Positions 1 to 10,202 of a stretch of DNA of 64,000 bases are shown one piece after another. Numbering within the stretch: position 1 is the first letter of the stretch; the number at the start of each line of letters is the position of its first letter. Origin of the DNA: Microbacterium sp. No. 7 (GTDB taxonomy: Bacteria; Actinomycetota; Actinomycetes; Actinomycetales; Microbacteriaceae). The notes beneath the pieces were generated by a model. It worked only from the letters and a program-made list of their open reading frames with translations, made no database searches and was not told the DNA's origin. Location of the stretch: positions 1,488,001 through 1,552,000 of the forward strand of contig NZ_CP012697.1 in assembly GCF_001314225.1 (NCBI RefSeq), given 5' to 3'. Position numbers and translations under genes: made by a program.

Positions 1-1
1 G

Positions 2-535
2 CTCAAGGTGCCGCCGTATCAGTACGCGCACCCGCAGGACCTGCTCGAGGAGGTGACCGAGCGCGGCGCGCTCCCGCTGCTCGTCGCCCTCGACGGCGTC
101 ACCGACCCGCGCAACCTCGGCGCCATCATCCGCTCCACGGCCGCGTTCGGCGGCCAGGGCGTCATCCTCCCGCAGCGCCGCTCGGCGAGCGTGAACTCGG
201 CCGCGTGGAAGACGAGCGCGGGAGCCGCGGCGCGCATTCCCGTGGCGATCGCCGCGAACCTCACGACGACGCTCAAGGAGTTCAAGAAGCAGGGCGTGTT
301 CGTGCTGGGGCTCGACGGCGACGGCGACGTGTCGCTGCCCGCTCTGGAGCTGGCCGATCGCCCCGTCGTGATCGTCGTCGGCTCGGAGGGCAAGGGGCTC
401 TCGCGACTGGTCACCGAGACGTGCGACCAGATCGTGTCGATCCCGATCTCGGCGGCGACCGAGTCGCTGAACGCGGGCATCGCGGCATCCGTCGCGCTCT
501 ACCAGGTCGCCACGCTGCGCGGCCCGCAGGACTGA
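2..535 (+). CDS. rlmB: TrmH/RlmB-type 23S rRNA (guanosine-2'-O-)-methyltransferase, 5'-truncated by the window edge
   Basis: C-terminal part of a SpoU/TrmH-family 2'-O-ribose methyltransferase, which methylates a ribose of 23S rRNA with S-adenosylmethionine. The reading frame is open from the first base, so the N-terminus (substrate-binding domain) lies outside. All three trefoil-knot SPOUT motifs are visible: the [12 protein letters not shown] motif 1, the [12 protein letters not shown] motif 2 and the [20 protein letters not shown] motif 3 near the C-terminus. RlmB versus a closely related TrmH paralogue cannot be separated without the N-terminus. The next gene follows after 25 nt on the same strand. 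Confidence 0.88.
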   Translation, partial: LKVPPYQYAHPQDLLEEVTERGALPLLVALDGVTDPRNLGAIIRSTAAFGGQGVILPQRRSASVNSAAWKTSAGAAARIPVAIAANLTTTLKEFKKQGVFVLGLDGDGDVSLPALELADRPVVIVVGSEGKGLSRLVTETCDQIVSIPISAATESLNAGIAASVALYQVATLRGPQD

Positions 536-560
536 CCGACACGATCGAGAGGAAATCGAC

Positions 561-1202
561 ATGGCACGCATCGCAGTTCTGGGCGGCACCGGCTACGCCG
601 GCAGCCACATCGTCGCCGAGGCCGTGCGCCGCGGCCATACGGTCGTCTCGGTCGCGCGGTCGCTCCCGGCCGAGCGCGTCGAGGGCGCGACGTACGTCGA
701 GGGCACCCTGCTCGACGTGCCGGGCCTGGCCGCCGAGCTCGAGGGCGTCGACGTTCTCGTGTCGGCGATCGCGCCGCGCGGAGACATGCTGGGCTTCGTG
801 CGCCCGGGCGTGCAGGCACTGCTCTCGGTGCTGCCCGACGACGTGCGCGTGGGCGTCATCGGCGGCGCCGGCGGCAGCCTCGCGGCCCCCGGCGGCCCGC
901 GCCTGCTCGACACGCCCGAGTTCACCGAGGAGTACAAGCCCGAGGCGCAGGAGGCCTACGGCATCCTCGAGGACCTGCGCGCCTCGGCGAGCCCGCGTGA
1001 CTGGTTCTACGTGCACCCCGCGGGCGGCTTCGGCGCCTGGAACCCGGGCGAGCGCACGGGCTCCTACCGCGACGGCGGCGACGTGCTCGTGGTCGACGAG
1101 GCGGGGGAGTCGTTCATCTCCGGGGCCGACCTCGCGGTCGCCGTGCTCGACGAGATCGAGACGCCCCGGCACCACCGCGAGCGGTTCACCGTCGGGTACT
1201 GA
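561..1202 (+). CDS. NAD(P)-binding Rossmann-fold protein (NmrA/atypical SDR-like)
   Basis: 213-residue atypical short-chain dehydrogenase-like protein. The N-terminus carries the glycine-rich dinucleotide motif GGTGYAGSHI after beta-strand 1 (residues 8-17), and the middle has a VGVIGGAGGS strand. The usual YxxxK pair is not evident, so it may be a NAD(P)H sensor or an epimerase-like enzyme rather than a classical SDR. A good SD (GAGGAAA) precedes the ATG. It resembles proteins annotated as NAD(P)H-binding or NAD-dependent epimerase; the substrate is unknown. A second family member lies at 37692-38336. Confidence 0.75.
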   Translation: MARIAVLGGTGYAGSHIVAEAVRRGHTVVSVARSLPAERVEGATYVEGTLLDVPGLAAELEGVDVLVSAIAPRGDMLGFVRPGVQALLSVLPDDVRVGVIGGAGGSLAAPGGPRLLDTPEFTEEYKPEAQEAYGILEDLRASASPRDWFYVHPAGGFGAWNPGERTGSYRDGGDVLVVDEAGESFISGADLAVAVLDEIETPRHHRERFTVGY

Positions 1203-1220
1203 CCCGGATCGGTATCCCGA

Positions 1221-2528
1221 TCACACCAGATCGCGCCAGTCGATGCTCCCGGTGTCGGGCTCGACGTCGGCGTCGGCGATGTCGGACAGCGTCAGCGAGG
1301 TCGTCTCGGTCGGCGGGCCCATCACGGTCGCCTCGTCGCGGCGATGCCGCAGCACCGTGTCGACGTACGACGAGAGCGCCTCGGCGAGCGAGACCGACCG
1401 GTTCAGCTCCTGAGACATGTACCAGCGGTGCTCGAGGGCCTGGTGATACACCTCCGCGGGCTCCAGCTTCGCCCGCAGGTCGAACGGGATCGCCTTGACG
1501 ACCGGCTCGAACACGCGCGTGAGCCACTCGTGCGCCACCATCTCCTCGTCGGAGCCGAGTCGTGAGACGCGCGCGCGGAACTCGTCCATGTCGTTGAGCA
1601 GCCGGCGTGCCTGGTTCTCCTCGACGTCGAGTCCCGTCAGTCGCAGGAGGCGCCGCTGGTGGTGGCCCGCGTCGACGACCTTCGGCTGGATCGACACGGT
1701 CGCGCCGTCGGAGGTCGTCTCGATCGACATCTCGTCGATGTCGAAGCCGAGATCGTTGAGCTGCCGCACGCGCTCTGTGATGCGCCACGTGTCGCGCGCG
1801 TCGAAGGTCTCCAGGTCGGTGAGCGCGCCCCACAGCGAGTGGTAGGAGCTCACCAGGCCGTCGGCGATCGCGATCGCGTCGATGCCGCCCTCCAGGCGCC
1901 CGCCCGCCTCCAGGTCCATGATCTCGCCGGCGATATTGGTGCGGGCCACGTCGAGATCGTGCTCGCGCTGGCCGGCCGTCAGGCGCGCGTCGTAGAGCTC
2001 GCCGGTCTCGGCGTCGACGAGGTAGGCGGCGAACTCGCCGGCGTCGCGCCGGAACAGCGTGTTCGACAGCGACACGTCGCCCCAGAAGAACCCGACGTTG
2101 TGCAGCCGCACGAGCAGCGCGGCGAGGGCGTCGACGAGCCGCGTCGCGGTGTCGGGACGCAGCACCTGGTTGAAGAGCGCGCGGTACGGCAGCGAGAAGC
2201 GCAGGTGCGCCGTCACCAGCGCCGCGGGCAGCGGCTCGCCCTCCGCCGTGCGGCGCCCGTCGATGACCGCGACGCGATCGACGCACGGGACGTCGAGGCG
2301 CGCGAGCGAGCCCAGCATGTCGTACTCTCGCCGGGCCATCTCGGATGTCGTCTCCTTGACGGCGACGACGCGCCCCGACAGGCTCGCGAAGCGCACGAGG
2401 TGCCGCGAGATGCCCTTGGGCAGCGACACGATCGTGTCGCTCGGCCACTCGGCCAGCGACGTCTGCCAGGGGAGTGTCAGCAGTCCGGCATCCATGCTGC
2501 TCGCGGTGATCGTCAGCGACTGCGGCAC
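1221..2528 (-). CDS. DUF4032 / lipopolysaccharide-kinase-like domain protein
   Basis: 435 residues starting at GTG behind the SD GGGAGGAGA. The middle holds a Kdo/WaaP-kinase-like core: VVAVKET (ATP-lysine strand, about residues 54-60), RLHNVGFFWGDVSLSNTLF resembling a kinase catalytic loop (Asp in the GDVSLSN motif) and YLVDAETGEL resembling the Mg-binding DAE segment. The C-terminal half is the actinobacterial DUF4032 region. The substrate is unknown; the kinase assignment is inferred from these motifs. It lies downstream of the sugar ABC ATPase gene on the same strand, separated by a strong hairpin, so it is probably a separate transcript. Confidence 0.7.
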   Translation of the reverse strand: MPQSLTITASSMDAGLLTLPWQTSLAEWPSDTIVSLPKGISRHLVRFASLSGRVVAVKETTSEMARREYDMLGSLARLDVPCVDRVAVIDGRRTAEGEPLPAALVTAHLRFSLPYRALFNQVLRPDTATRLVDALAALLVRLHNVGFFWGDVSLSNTLFRRDAGEFAAYLVDAETGELYDARLTAGQREHDLDVARTNIAGEIMDLEAGGRLEGGIDAIAIADGLVSSYHSLWGALTDLETFDARDTWRITERVRQLNDLGFDIDEMSIETTSDGATVSIQPKVVDAGHHQRRLLRLTGLDVEENQARRLLNDMDEFRARVSRLGSDEEMVAHEWLTRVFEPVVKAIPFDLRAKLEPAEVYHQALEHRWYMSQELNRSVSLAEALSSYVDTVLRHRRDEATVMGPPTETTSLTLSDIADADVEPDTGSIDWRDLV

Positions 2529-2549
2529 GGTCTCTCCTCCCGGATGACC

Positions 2550-2592
2550 GAGCGCGGCGCGGGCGGTTCGTGGAACCTCCCGCGCCGCGCTC
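2550..2592 (-). terminator. Long hairpin downstream of the sugar-ABC ATPase gene
   Basis: Arms 2550-2563 and 2579-2592 are perfectly complementary (14 bp, GC-rich). They continue inside after one mismatch as GGTT/AACC around a CGTGG loop. There is no U-tract on either strand, so this is a U-less terminator or mRNA-end stabiliser for the gene ending at 2609. Confidence 0.65.
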
Positions 2593-2608
2593 GTGGCGTG
2601 AACGACGA

Positions 2609-3712
<1,104 letters not shown>

Positions 3713-3925
3713 GATTTCTTCTCCTTCACCGGCAGGTACGTGCCGGACGATCCGTAGTGAGGATGAACGGGGGGCTCCCGTGCGCCCGCCATTGGGCGCG
3801 CCCTCAGTATGGCACGCGTGCCCCGGCCGTGTCTGGGTTTCTCCCAGATTGGGTGGCTACCATCGAGACGGTCCGCCCCCCGAACGGACCCGATCCACAC
3901 CGCTTTTCGTCCGACAAGAGGTCCG

Positions 3926-4933
3926 ATGTCTTCTGAGGTATCACCGAACGCGCCCGCGTCACACGACCGTCGAGAGGCCGTTCGCCAGAAGGCCGAGCAG
4001 GTGCGGGTCAAGCAGCGGCGCACGCGCGTGCTGCGTCGTTCGGCGCTCGGCGCCGGTGCCGTCGTCGCCGTGGGCGCCGTCGCGGTCGCCGTCGTCTGGG
4101 CGGTCGGCTCGGCGATCGACCGTCCGCAGCTGAGCCCTCGCACGGCCACGGGCGACGGCTTCGCGGTGACCTCGATCGGCGCCGCGGTCGTGTCCGATCA
4201 GGTCTCCGTGCCGGATGCCCCCGTGACGCCGACGCCCGACCTGGCGCGCGAGGAGTCGACGGTCCCCGTCGAGCCCACGCCGGCCGCCGAGACGCCCGAG
4301 GTCGAGATCCAGGTGTACCTCGACTACCTCTCGCCGGGTGCCCGTCAGTGGCAGCTGGCCAACGCCAAGCAGCTGACGACCTGGGTCGACAGCGGCGCGG
4401 TCTCGCTCAGCTACCACCCCGTCTCGATGCTGACGGCGAAGTCGAACGGCACGAAGTACTCGCTGCGCGCCGCGGCGGCCGCGGCCTGCGTCGCGCAGCA
4501 CGCTCCCGAGACGTTCTTCACGTTCAACGGCGAGCTGCTCGCGAACCAGCCCGCGATCGACTCCGACGGCTTCTCCGACGTCGAGCTCGCCGACCTCGCA
4601 CAGGCCTCCGGCGTCGACGACCCGAAGACGGTGCGCGCGTGCATCGAGGAGGGCGACTACCTGTCGTGGGTGAAGGCCGCGACCGAGCGCGCCGTCGCCG
4701 GCATCCCCGGTGCCGACGGCCTCGCCCTCACCGGCACGCCCACGATCATCGTCAACGGCCAGAAGTACGAGGGCCGCCTCGAGGACCCCGCCGAGTTCGC
4801 GCAGTTCGTGCTGACGAGCGCCAGCGGGGCGTTCTACAAGAACCAGTCGGCCACGCCCACCCCGACGCCGACGGCCACCCCGACCCCCACGCCGGAGGAG
4901 GCGCCCGCGCCCGAGGAGACCCCCGCGGAGTGA
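3926..4933 (+). CDS. Membrane-anchored DsbA/thioredoxin-like protein lacking CxxC
   Basis: 335 residues. A charged N-terminus is followed by one membrane segment (about residues 36-60, GAGAVVAVGAVAVAVVWAVG), so the rest is extracytoplasmic. It has a thioredoxin_4/DsbA-like fold: VEIQVYLDYLSPGARQW sits where family members have VYxDYxCPxC, and GTPTIIVNGQKYEG is the cis-Pro region. The active-site CxxC is replaced by SPGA, so disulfide redox chemistry is unlikely. The tail is a low-complexity Thr-Pro repeat ending in Glu/Pro. I chose the ATG at 3926 over an upstream in-frame start because the earlier 39 codons look non-coding and AAGAGG precedes it. Confidence 0.8.
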   Translation: MSSEVSPNAPASHDRREAVRQKAEQVRVKQRRTRVLRRSALGAGAVVAVGAVAVAVVWAVGSAIDRPQLSPRTATGDGFAVTSIGAAVVSDQVSVPDAPVTPTPDLAREESTVPVEPTPAAETPEVEIQVYLDYLSPGARQWQLANAKQLTTWVDSGAVSLSYHPVSMLTAKSNGTKYSLRAAAAAACVAQHAPETFFTFNGELLANQPAIDSDGFSDVELADLAQASGVDDPKTVRACIEEGDYLSWVKAATERAVAGIPGADGLALTGTPTIIVNGQKYEGRLEDPAEFAQFVLTSASGAFYKNQSATPTPTPTATPTPTPEEAPAPEETPAE

Positions 4934-4979
4934 CGGGCCGCGCGGCGGCGGGCGAGCGACCCGGTGACGGGCCGCGCGG
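4930..4979. repeat. 16-bp direct repeat spanning the stop codon of the thioredoxin-like gene
   Basis: GTGACGGGCCGCGCGG occurs at 4930-4945 and again at 4964-4979, a period of 34 bp. The first copy contains the TGA stop of the preceding gene. Likely a local duplication in the 3' region before tRNA-Thr. Confidence 0.75.
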
Positions 4980-5004
4980 ACGGGCTCGCTAGACTGAAGC
5001 CCTT

Positions 5005-5077
5005 GCCGGCTTGGCGCAATTGGTAGCGCACCGTACTTGTAATACGGGGGTTGCAGGTTCGAGTCCTGTAGCCGGCA
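5005..5077 (+). tRNA. tRNA-Thr (anticodon TGT)
   Basis: 73-nt cloverleaf. Acceptor GCCGGCT (5005-5011) pairs with AGCCGGC (5070-5076). The anticodon stem CCGTA/TACGG encloses loop CTTGTAA, giving anticodon TGT. The T-loop is GGTTCGAGTCC-like and A is the discriminator. CCA is not encoded. A TAGACT -10 hexamer lies at 4990-4995, about 10 nt upstream. Confidence 0.95.
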
Positions 5078-5108
5078 CCGTCTCTGCGCCGGTGGCCCGC
5101 GCCGTCGG

Positions 5109-5756
5109 CTACTTCTTCTTGCCGCGCCTCTTGTCCTTGCCGGACGACGGCATGCGGCTGACGAACGCGCTCGCGTTGACGGGCTTGCGGTATCCGCGTC
5201 GCGCGTTCGCGGGCTTGCGGCCGACGTAGAGCCAGCCCAGGAGCTCCTCGTTCTTCTTCAGCCCGTGCGCCTTGGCGACCGCCTTCGACCGGGTGTAGCC
5301 GCCCGTGCGCCAGATGACGCCCCAGCCGGCGTCGTCGAGCAGCAGGCTCAGCGTGTGCGCCACGCCCGACGCGACCGCCTCCTGCTCCCAGCGCGGCACC
5401 TTGCCGCTCTTGCGGTAGCTGGCGACGACGGCGATGAGAAGAGGCGCGCGCAGCGGCTTCGACGACGGCGACTTGTCGCCCTCGGCCTTCGCGATCGCGC
5501 TGCCCAGGGTGCGCCGGTCGTCGCCGCGCAGCTCGATGATGCGCCACGGACGCAGCGACGAGTGGTCGGCGACGCGGCCGGCCGCCGCGACGAGCTCCAG
5601 CAGCTCCTCGTGCGTCGGCGCCTCGTCGGTCACCTTCGACCACGAGCGTCGCGTGCGCACGGCCTCCAGCACGGGTGAGGGGGCGGGGGGCGCTGTCGTG
5701 GCGGGGGTCGTCGCAGGGGCGGGCGCCGCCGCAACGGAGAGGGTGTCGCTGCTCAT
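5109..5756 (-). CDS. Nitroreductase-family protein
   Basis: 215-residue FMN-binding nitroreductase-like oxidoreductase. The N-terminal 30 residues are an Ala/Pro/Thr-rich linker, then VRTRRSWSKVTDEAPTHEEL matches the family's first helix and FMN-phosphate RxRRS motif. DHSSLRPWRIIEL follows at the flavin-binding site and GVIWRTGGYTR near the end. The C-terminus is a basic Lys/Arg tail. It is translationally coupled to msrB: the msrB stop and this start share one base (TGATG). The substrate cannot be read from the sequence. Confidence 0.82.
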   Translation of the reverse strand: MSSDTLSVAAAPAPATTPATTAPPAPSPVLEAVRTRRSWSKVTDEAPTHEELLELVAAAGRVADHSSLRPWRIIELRGDDRRTLGSAIAKAEGDKSPSSKPLRAPLLIAVVASYRKSGKVPRWEQEAVASGVAHTLSLLLDDAGWGVIWRTGGYTRSKAVAKAHGLKKNEELLGWLYVGRKPANARRGYRKPVNASAFVSRMPSSGKDKRRGKKK

Positions 5757-6160
5757 CACTGTTCCTCGGGGGCGAAGCTCAGGGCGATCGAGTTCATGCA
5801 GTAGCGATCGCCGGTGGGGGTCCCGAATCCGTCGGGGAAGACGTGTCCGAGGTGCGATCCGCATGCCGCGCAGCGCACCTCCGTGCGCACCATGCCGAGC
5901 GAGCGGTCCTCGATCAGCTCGACGGCCTCGGGGCGCACGCTCTCGTAGAAGCTCGGCCATCCGCAGTGGGAGTCGAACTTCGTGCCGCTGCGGAACAGCT
6001 CGGCCCCGCAGCCCGCGCACGTGTACAGTCCGGCGCGGTGCTCGTCGAGCAGCTCGCCGGTCCACGGCCGCTCGGTCGCCGCCTCGCGCAGCACGGCGTA
6101 CTGGTCGGGCGTGAGCTCGGCGCGCCACTGTTCATCAGATCTGCTGACGGGATAGCTCAT
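5756..6160 (-). CDS. msrB: Peptide-methionine (R)-S-oxide reductase
   Basis: 134-residue MsrB, which repairs methionine-R-sulfoxide in proteins. Zinc-type CxxC pairs are at C48/C51 (CAGC) and C97/C100 (CAAC), the catalytic cysteine is in RYCMNS (C121), and C66 in the SHCGWPSF motif may be the resolving cysteine. Full family length. First gene of a two-gene oxidative-damage unit with the nitroreductase-like gene. Confidence 0.95.
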   Translation of the reverse strand: MSYPVSRSDEQWRAELTPDQYAVLREAATERPWTGELLDEHRAGLYTCAGCGAELFRSGTKFDSHCGWPSFYESVRPEAVELIEDRSLGMVRTEVRCAACGSHLGHVFPDGFGTPTGDRYCMNSIALSFAPEEQ

Positions 6161-6261
6161 CGTGAGACCTCCTCGACACTCTCCAGACTCTATTCAACCG
6201 GATGCCGGACGCCGTGGCGTGGCAGGCGGCCGAAACGCCGCCCGCTCGTTACCGTTGACAC

Positions 6262-6555
6262 GTGCCCCTCGACGAACGCAGCCGCGCCCTCCTGGACTTC
6301 GAGTCCCGGTGGACGGGGCACACCGCGCGCAAGGAGGAGGCCGTGCGCTCCGAGCTGTCCCTCACGCCCGCGCGCTACTACCAGGTGCTGGGGCGGCTGA
6401 TCGAGACCGCCGACGCCCTCGCGTACGACCCCGTGCTGGTGCACCGGCTGCGCCGCGTGCGGGACTCCCGCCGGCGCGGACGCGCGGCCGGCGTCGGGAA
6501 CCGGTCGGGCGCAGCGCTCTCCGGAACAGCCGGACTCCCAGGCGCTGCCGGGTAG
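6262..6555 (+). CDS. DUF3263 domain-containing small protein
   Basis: 97 residues starting at GTG. The first 70 residues match the actinobacterial DUF3263 pattern (ALLDFESRWTGH, then ELSLTPARYYQVLGRLI and DPVLVHRLRRVRDSRRR), which looks like a small HTH protein. The tail is Gly/Ala-rich. TACCGT at 6250-6255 ends 6 nt before the start codon, so the mRNA is probably leaderless. Function unknown; in actinobacteria it commonly precedes a LytR_C gene, as here. Confidence 0.8.
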   Translation: MPLDERSRALLDFESRWTGHTARKEEAVRSELSLTPARYYQVLGRLIETADALAYDPVLVHRLRRVRDSRRRGRAAGVGNRSGAALSGTAGLPGAAG

Positions 6556-6564
6556 CATTCTCTG

Positions 6565-7167
6565 GTGCCCGCTTCCCCCCAGCCGAACGATCGCTTCGAC
6601 GACGTTCCCTCGCGTGGCGGACGCGTCGGCGCGCACCGCGCGGAGAACCCGCGTCTGCGCGCGGGCGTCGTCGTGCTCTGGGCGGCCGTGGCGACGGTCG
6701 TCCTCGTCGGCGTCGGCGTCTTCGGCACGCTCGTCGCGACCGGGCGGATCGACTTCGACCAGGCGTCGACGTCGGCGTCGCCCACCGGGCAGCCGTCGAC
6801 GGCGCCCCCCGCTCCGGAGGAGTCGGTCGTCGACACGGCGTACTACGTGATGGTCCTCAACGCGACCGACACCGACGGACTGGCGGGCGACCTGCGTGAG
6901 CAGATCATCGCGGCGGGGTGGGCGGAGGACATGGTCGAGGCGAGCTATGCGAGCGCGACCGACTTCGAGACCACGACCGTCTTCTACCCCTATGAGGAGG
7001 CGGCTCCGGCCGCCCGCGGGCTCGCCGAGGTGATCGGCGGCGCCGAGGTCGTGCTCAGCGACGCGTACCAGCCCCTCGACGACGAGGCGACGGCCGAGCT
7101 CGACGAGAGCCTGCAGCGGCAGCTGGTCGTCGTGATCGGTCTCGATCGCGCCGAGCCCGCCGTGTGA
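6565..7167 (+). CDS. LytR C-terminal domain membrane protein
   Basis: 200 residues starting at GTG. One membrane segment (about residues 33-58, VVVLWAAVATVVLVGVGVFG) is followed by a Ser/Thr/Pro linker, then a LytR_C domain (YYVMVLNATDTDGLAGDL to LQRQLVVVIGLD), typical of extracytoplasmic cell-envelope proteins. TAGCAT at 6553-6558 ends 6 nt before the start, implying a leaderless mRNA. It lies just upstream of groL but has a separate promoter. Exact role unknown. Confidence 0.82.
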   Translation: MPASPQPNDRFDDVPSRGGRVGAHRAENPRLRAGVVVLWAAVATVVLVGVGVFGTLVATGRIDFDQASTSASPTGQPSTAPPAPEESVVDTAYYVMVLNATDTDGLAGDLREQIIAAGWAEDMVEASYASATDFETTTVFYPYEEAAPAARGLAEVIGGAEVVLSDAYQPLDDEATAELDESLQRQLVVVIGLDRAEPAV

Positions 7168-7189
7168 CGAGACTCGTCCCTCCCGCGGC

Positions 7190-7218
7190 TTGCACTCGGC
7201 ATGGTCGAGTGCCAGAAT
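7190..7218 (+). promoter_or_regulatory. groL housekeeping-sigma promoter
   Basis: -35 TTGCAC (7190-7195) and -10 CAGAAT (7213-7218) are separated by exactly 17 nt. The predicted transcription start falls inside the CIRCE element just downstream. Confidence 0.7.
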
Positions 7219-7221
7219 GAT

Positions 7222-7248
7222 TTAGCACTCGCTTCATCTGAGTGCTAA
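7222..7248 (+). promoter_or_regulatory. CIRCE element (HrcA operator)
   Basis: A perfect inverted repeat, TTAGCACTC (7222-7230), 9-nt spacer, GAGTGCTAA (7240-7248), identical to the CIRCE consensus. It overlaps the predicted start of groL transcription, so HrcA binding should repress groL until heat or folding stress. Confidence 0.95.
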
Positions 7249-8898
<1,650 letters not shown>

Positions 8899-8901
<3 letters not shown>

Positions 8902-8950
8902 TACGAGGCGGATCAATGCGGCCAAGCCGCGTTGACGCGACGTCGTATCA
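8899..8950 (+). other. Nested stem-loop in the groL 3' UTR
   Basis: Outer arms TGATACGA (8899-8906, starting on the groL stop codon) and TCGTATCA (8943-8950) are perfectly complementary. Inside them is a second hairpin, arms 8913-8922 and 8926-8935 (10 bp with one G-T wobble, 3-nt loop). Probably an mRNA 3' structure or part of a composite repeat region. Confidence 0.55.
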
Positions 8951-8951
8951 C

Positions 8952-8986
8952 GGTTGAGGAGCCGCCAAAAGCGGCGTATCGAGACC
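8952..8986 (-). repeat. REP-like hairpin repeat, copy 1
   Basis: Read on the minus strand this starts GGTCTCGATACGCCGC, has a short palindromic centre (GCCGC/GCGGC) and ends CTCCTCAACC. A clearly related copy is at 18263-18299. The shared GGTCTCGAT and CTCAACC ends with a variable hairpin core match a small intergenic repeat common in Microbacteriaceae (recalled, not searched). Confidence 0.65.
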
Positions 8987-8997
8987 CGACGTCCCAC

Positions 8998-9038
8998 AGG
9001 AAGGCCCCGGGCAGTCACAGACTGCCCGGGGCCTTCCT
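8998..9038. terminator. Terminator hairpin between groL and the convergent vapBC-like operon
   Basis: Perfect 18-bp inverted repeat: arms 8998-9015 and 9021-9038 with a CACAG loop. The outer bases are AGGAAGG/CCTTCCT. It lies between convergent transcription units and can serve both; there is no long U-run on either side. Confidence 0.85.
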
Positions 9039-9089
9039 CGTTCGTTCGCGGCCACGCAGGTTGTTCGTGGTCATGCGGGTTGTTCGTGG

Positions 9090-9473
9090 TCACGCAGGGG
9101 TCACGACGCGCAGTCCGCAGGCCGCGGCCGCCGCGGCCTGCCGTTCGTCGTAGGTGACGAAGGCGTCCGAGTCCTCACGGAGCGCCACCGCGATGTGAAT
9201 CGCGTCGAGCGAGCGCAACGCGCGGCCCGGCAGCAGCCCCGCCTCGGAGAACACGCTCCGTTCGACATCCACGATCTCCAGCTGATCCAGCAGTCGCGTG
9301 ACGCGCGCCTGCGAGAGGCCGGTCCGCAGAGCAGCGCTCCTCACCTCGGTCTCTGCGAGCGATGAGGTGCCCGCAGGTCGGGCCGCCGCGTCATCGAGGA
9401 ACGCCTGCAGCGCGGCCGTCTCGGGCTCCTTCCTCAGCAGCTTCACCATCGCCGAGGAGTCCAGGTAGATCAT
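9090..9473 (-). CDS. vapC: PIN-domain toxin, VapC family
   Basis: 127-residue PIN-domain protein, expected to act as an RNase toxin. Acidic active-site candidates sit in MIYLDSSAMVK (D5), the conserved Glu of LAETEVR, and LDAIHIAVALREDSDAFVTYDE towards the C-terminus, the usual PIN order. The ATG overlaps the antitoxin stop by 4 nt (ATGA). Alternative longer starts run into the antitoxin gene and lack PIN sequence. Confidence 0.88.
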   Translation of the reverse strand: MIYLDSSAMVKLLRKEPETAALQAFLDDAAARPAGTSSLAETEVRSAALRTGLSQARVTRLLDQLEIVDVERSVFSEAGLLPGRALRSLDAIHIAVALREDSDAFVTYDERQAAAAAACGLRVVTPA

Positions 9474-9733
9474 CCCCTCTCCTCCCGCACGTCGTCCCAG
9501 TGCTCCTGCGTGATCGGGAGCTCGCCCTCGTCTGCGGGAGGGACCTCGAACTGCGTCCACGGGATGCGGGTGCGGGCGGGCCGTCGCGTCAGTGCCGGCC
9601 GTGTCTGCGGCGGCACGAGCGTCGCGACGATCTCACCGTGGTTGGTGATGTGGATCGTCTCGCCGCTGCGCACCTCCTCCAGGATCCTGCTCGAGTCGTT
9701 GCGCAGCTCTCGGTGCGGGATGGTGCGGACCAC
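9470..9733 (-). CDS. Phd/YefM-type antitoxin of the VapBC-like pair
   Basis: 87 residues starting at GTG (MVRTIPHREL) behind a strong SD (AGAGGAG). The first 40 residues follow the Phd/YefM fold (ELRNDSSRILEEVRSGETI, HGEIVATLVP), a dimeric DNA-binding domain. The C-terminal 45 residues, Pro-rich then acidic, would wrap the toxin. Just upstream, GATTGCTAC occurs twice in tandem on the minus strand (near 9757-9776), a possible autoregulatory operator overlapping a TACGAT -10-like hexamer. Operonic with the PIN gene. Confidence 0.85.
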   Translation of the reverse strand: MVRTIPHRELRNDSSRILEEVRSGETIHITNHGEIVATLVPPQTRPALTRRPARTRIPWTQFEVPPADEGELPITQEHWDDVREERG

Positions 9734-9795
9734 GATGGCTCCTCTCGTCGAAGGTGTAGCAATCGTAGCAATCGCGATGTCGGTCATGGCTCCGG

Positions 9796-10083
9796 CTATC
9801 GGAACATGCCGGCGGCGGCGAGCTCGGTCTGGGCGTACTGCTGGCCGGCCGCGGTGAGCGCCAGGTTGATGTCGGCGAGGGCGGCGTCGAGGTCGCGCTG
9901 TGCGGCACGCCATCGCTCGACGACCGACTGGAAGGCGACCGACGCGCCGCCGGTCCACGAGCTCTGCAGCTGGGTGAGCTGGCCGAGCATGGTCGCGGTG
10001 TCGGCCTGCAGGCGGTCGGACGTCGCGCGCACGGCGCTCGTGGCGGCGAGGACGGCATCGCTGTCGACGGAGTAGACGGGCAT
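9796..10083 (-). CDS. WXG100 (ESAT-6-like) family protein
   Basis: 95-residue helical hairpin protein with the central WTG turn (WXG motif, about residues 43-45) and a C-terminal YAQTE segment matching the YxxxD/E type VII secretion signal. It starts at ATG after AAAGGAG; TAGCGT on the minus strand (10114-10119) is the likely -10. No ESX core genes or partner lie within the window, so export through a type VII machine encoded elsewhere is inferred. Confidence 0.85.
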   Translation of the reverse strand: MPVYSVDSDAVLAATSAVRATSDRLQADTATMLGQLTQLQSSWTGGASVAFQSVVERWRAAQRDLDAALADINLALTAAGQQYAQTELAAAGMFR

Positions 10084-10202
10084 GGGAGGCTCCTTTCGAG
10101 ATGGATGCCCGCCACGCTAGGGGCACGGGGACGGCCCGAGAGCCGTGATCGAGCCGATCGGTGGACAGCTCGCCGGGAGTCCGCGCTGGGGACGAGGAGG
10201 CG

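Noticed and set aside
4840..4925. Tandem CCGACC/CCCAC repeats near 4850-4900
   Set aside because: In-frame codons for the Thr-Pro tail of the thioredoxin-like protein.
5005..5077. Short coding frame covering tRNA-Thr
   Set aside because: The cloverleaf is unambiguous; the frame is incidental.
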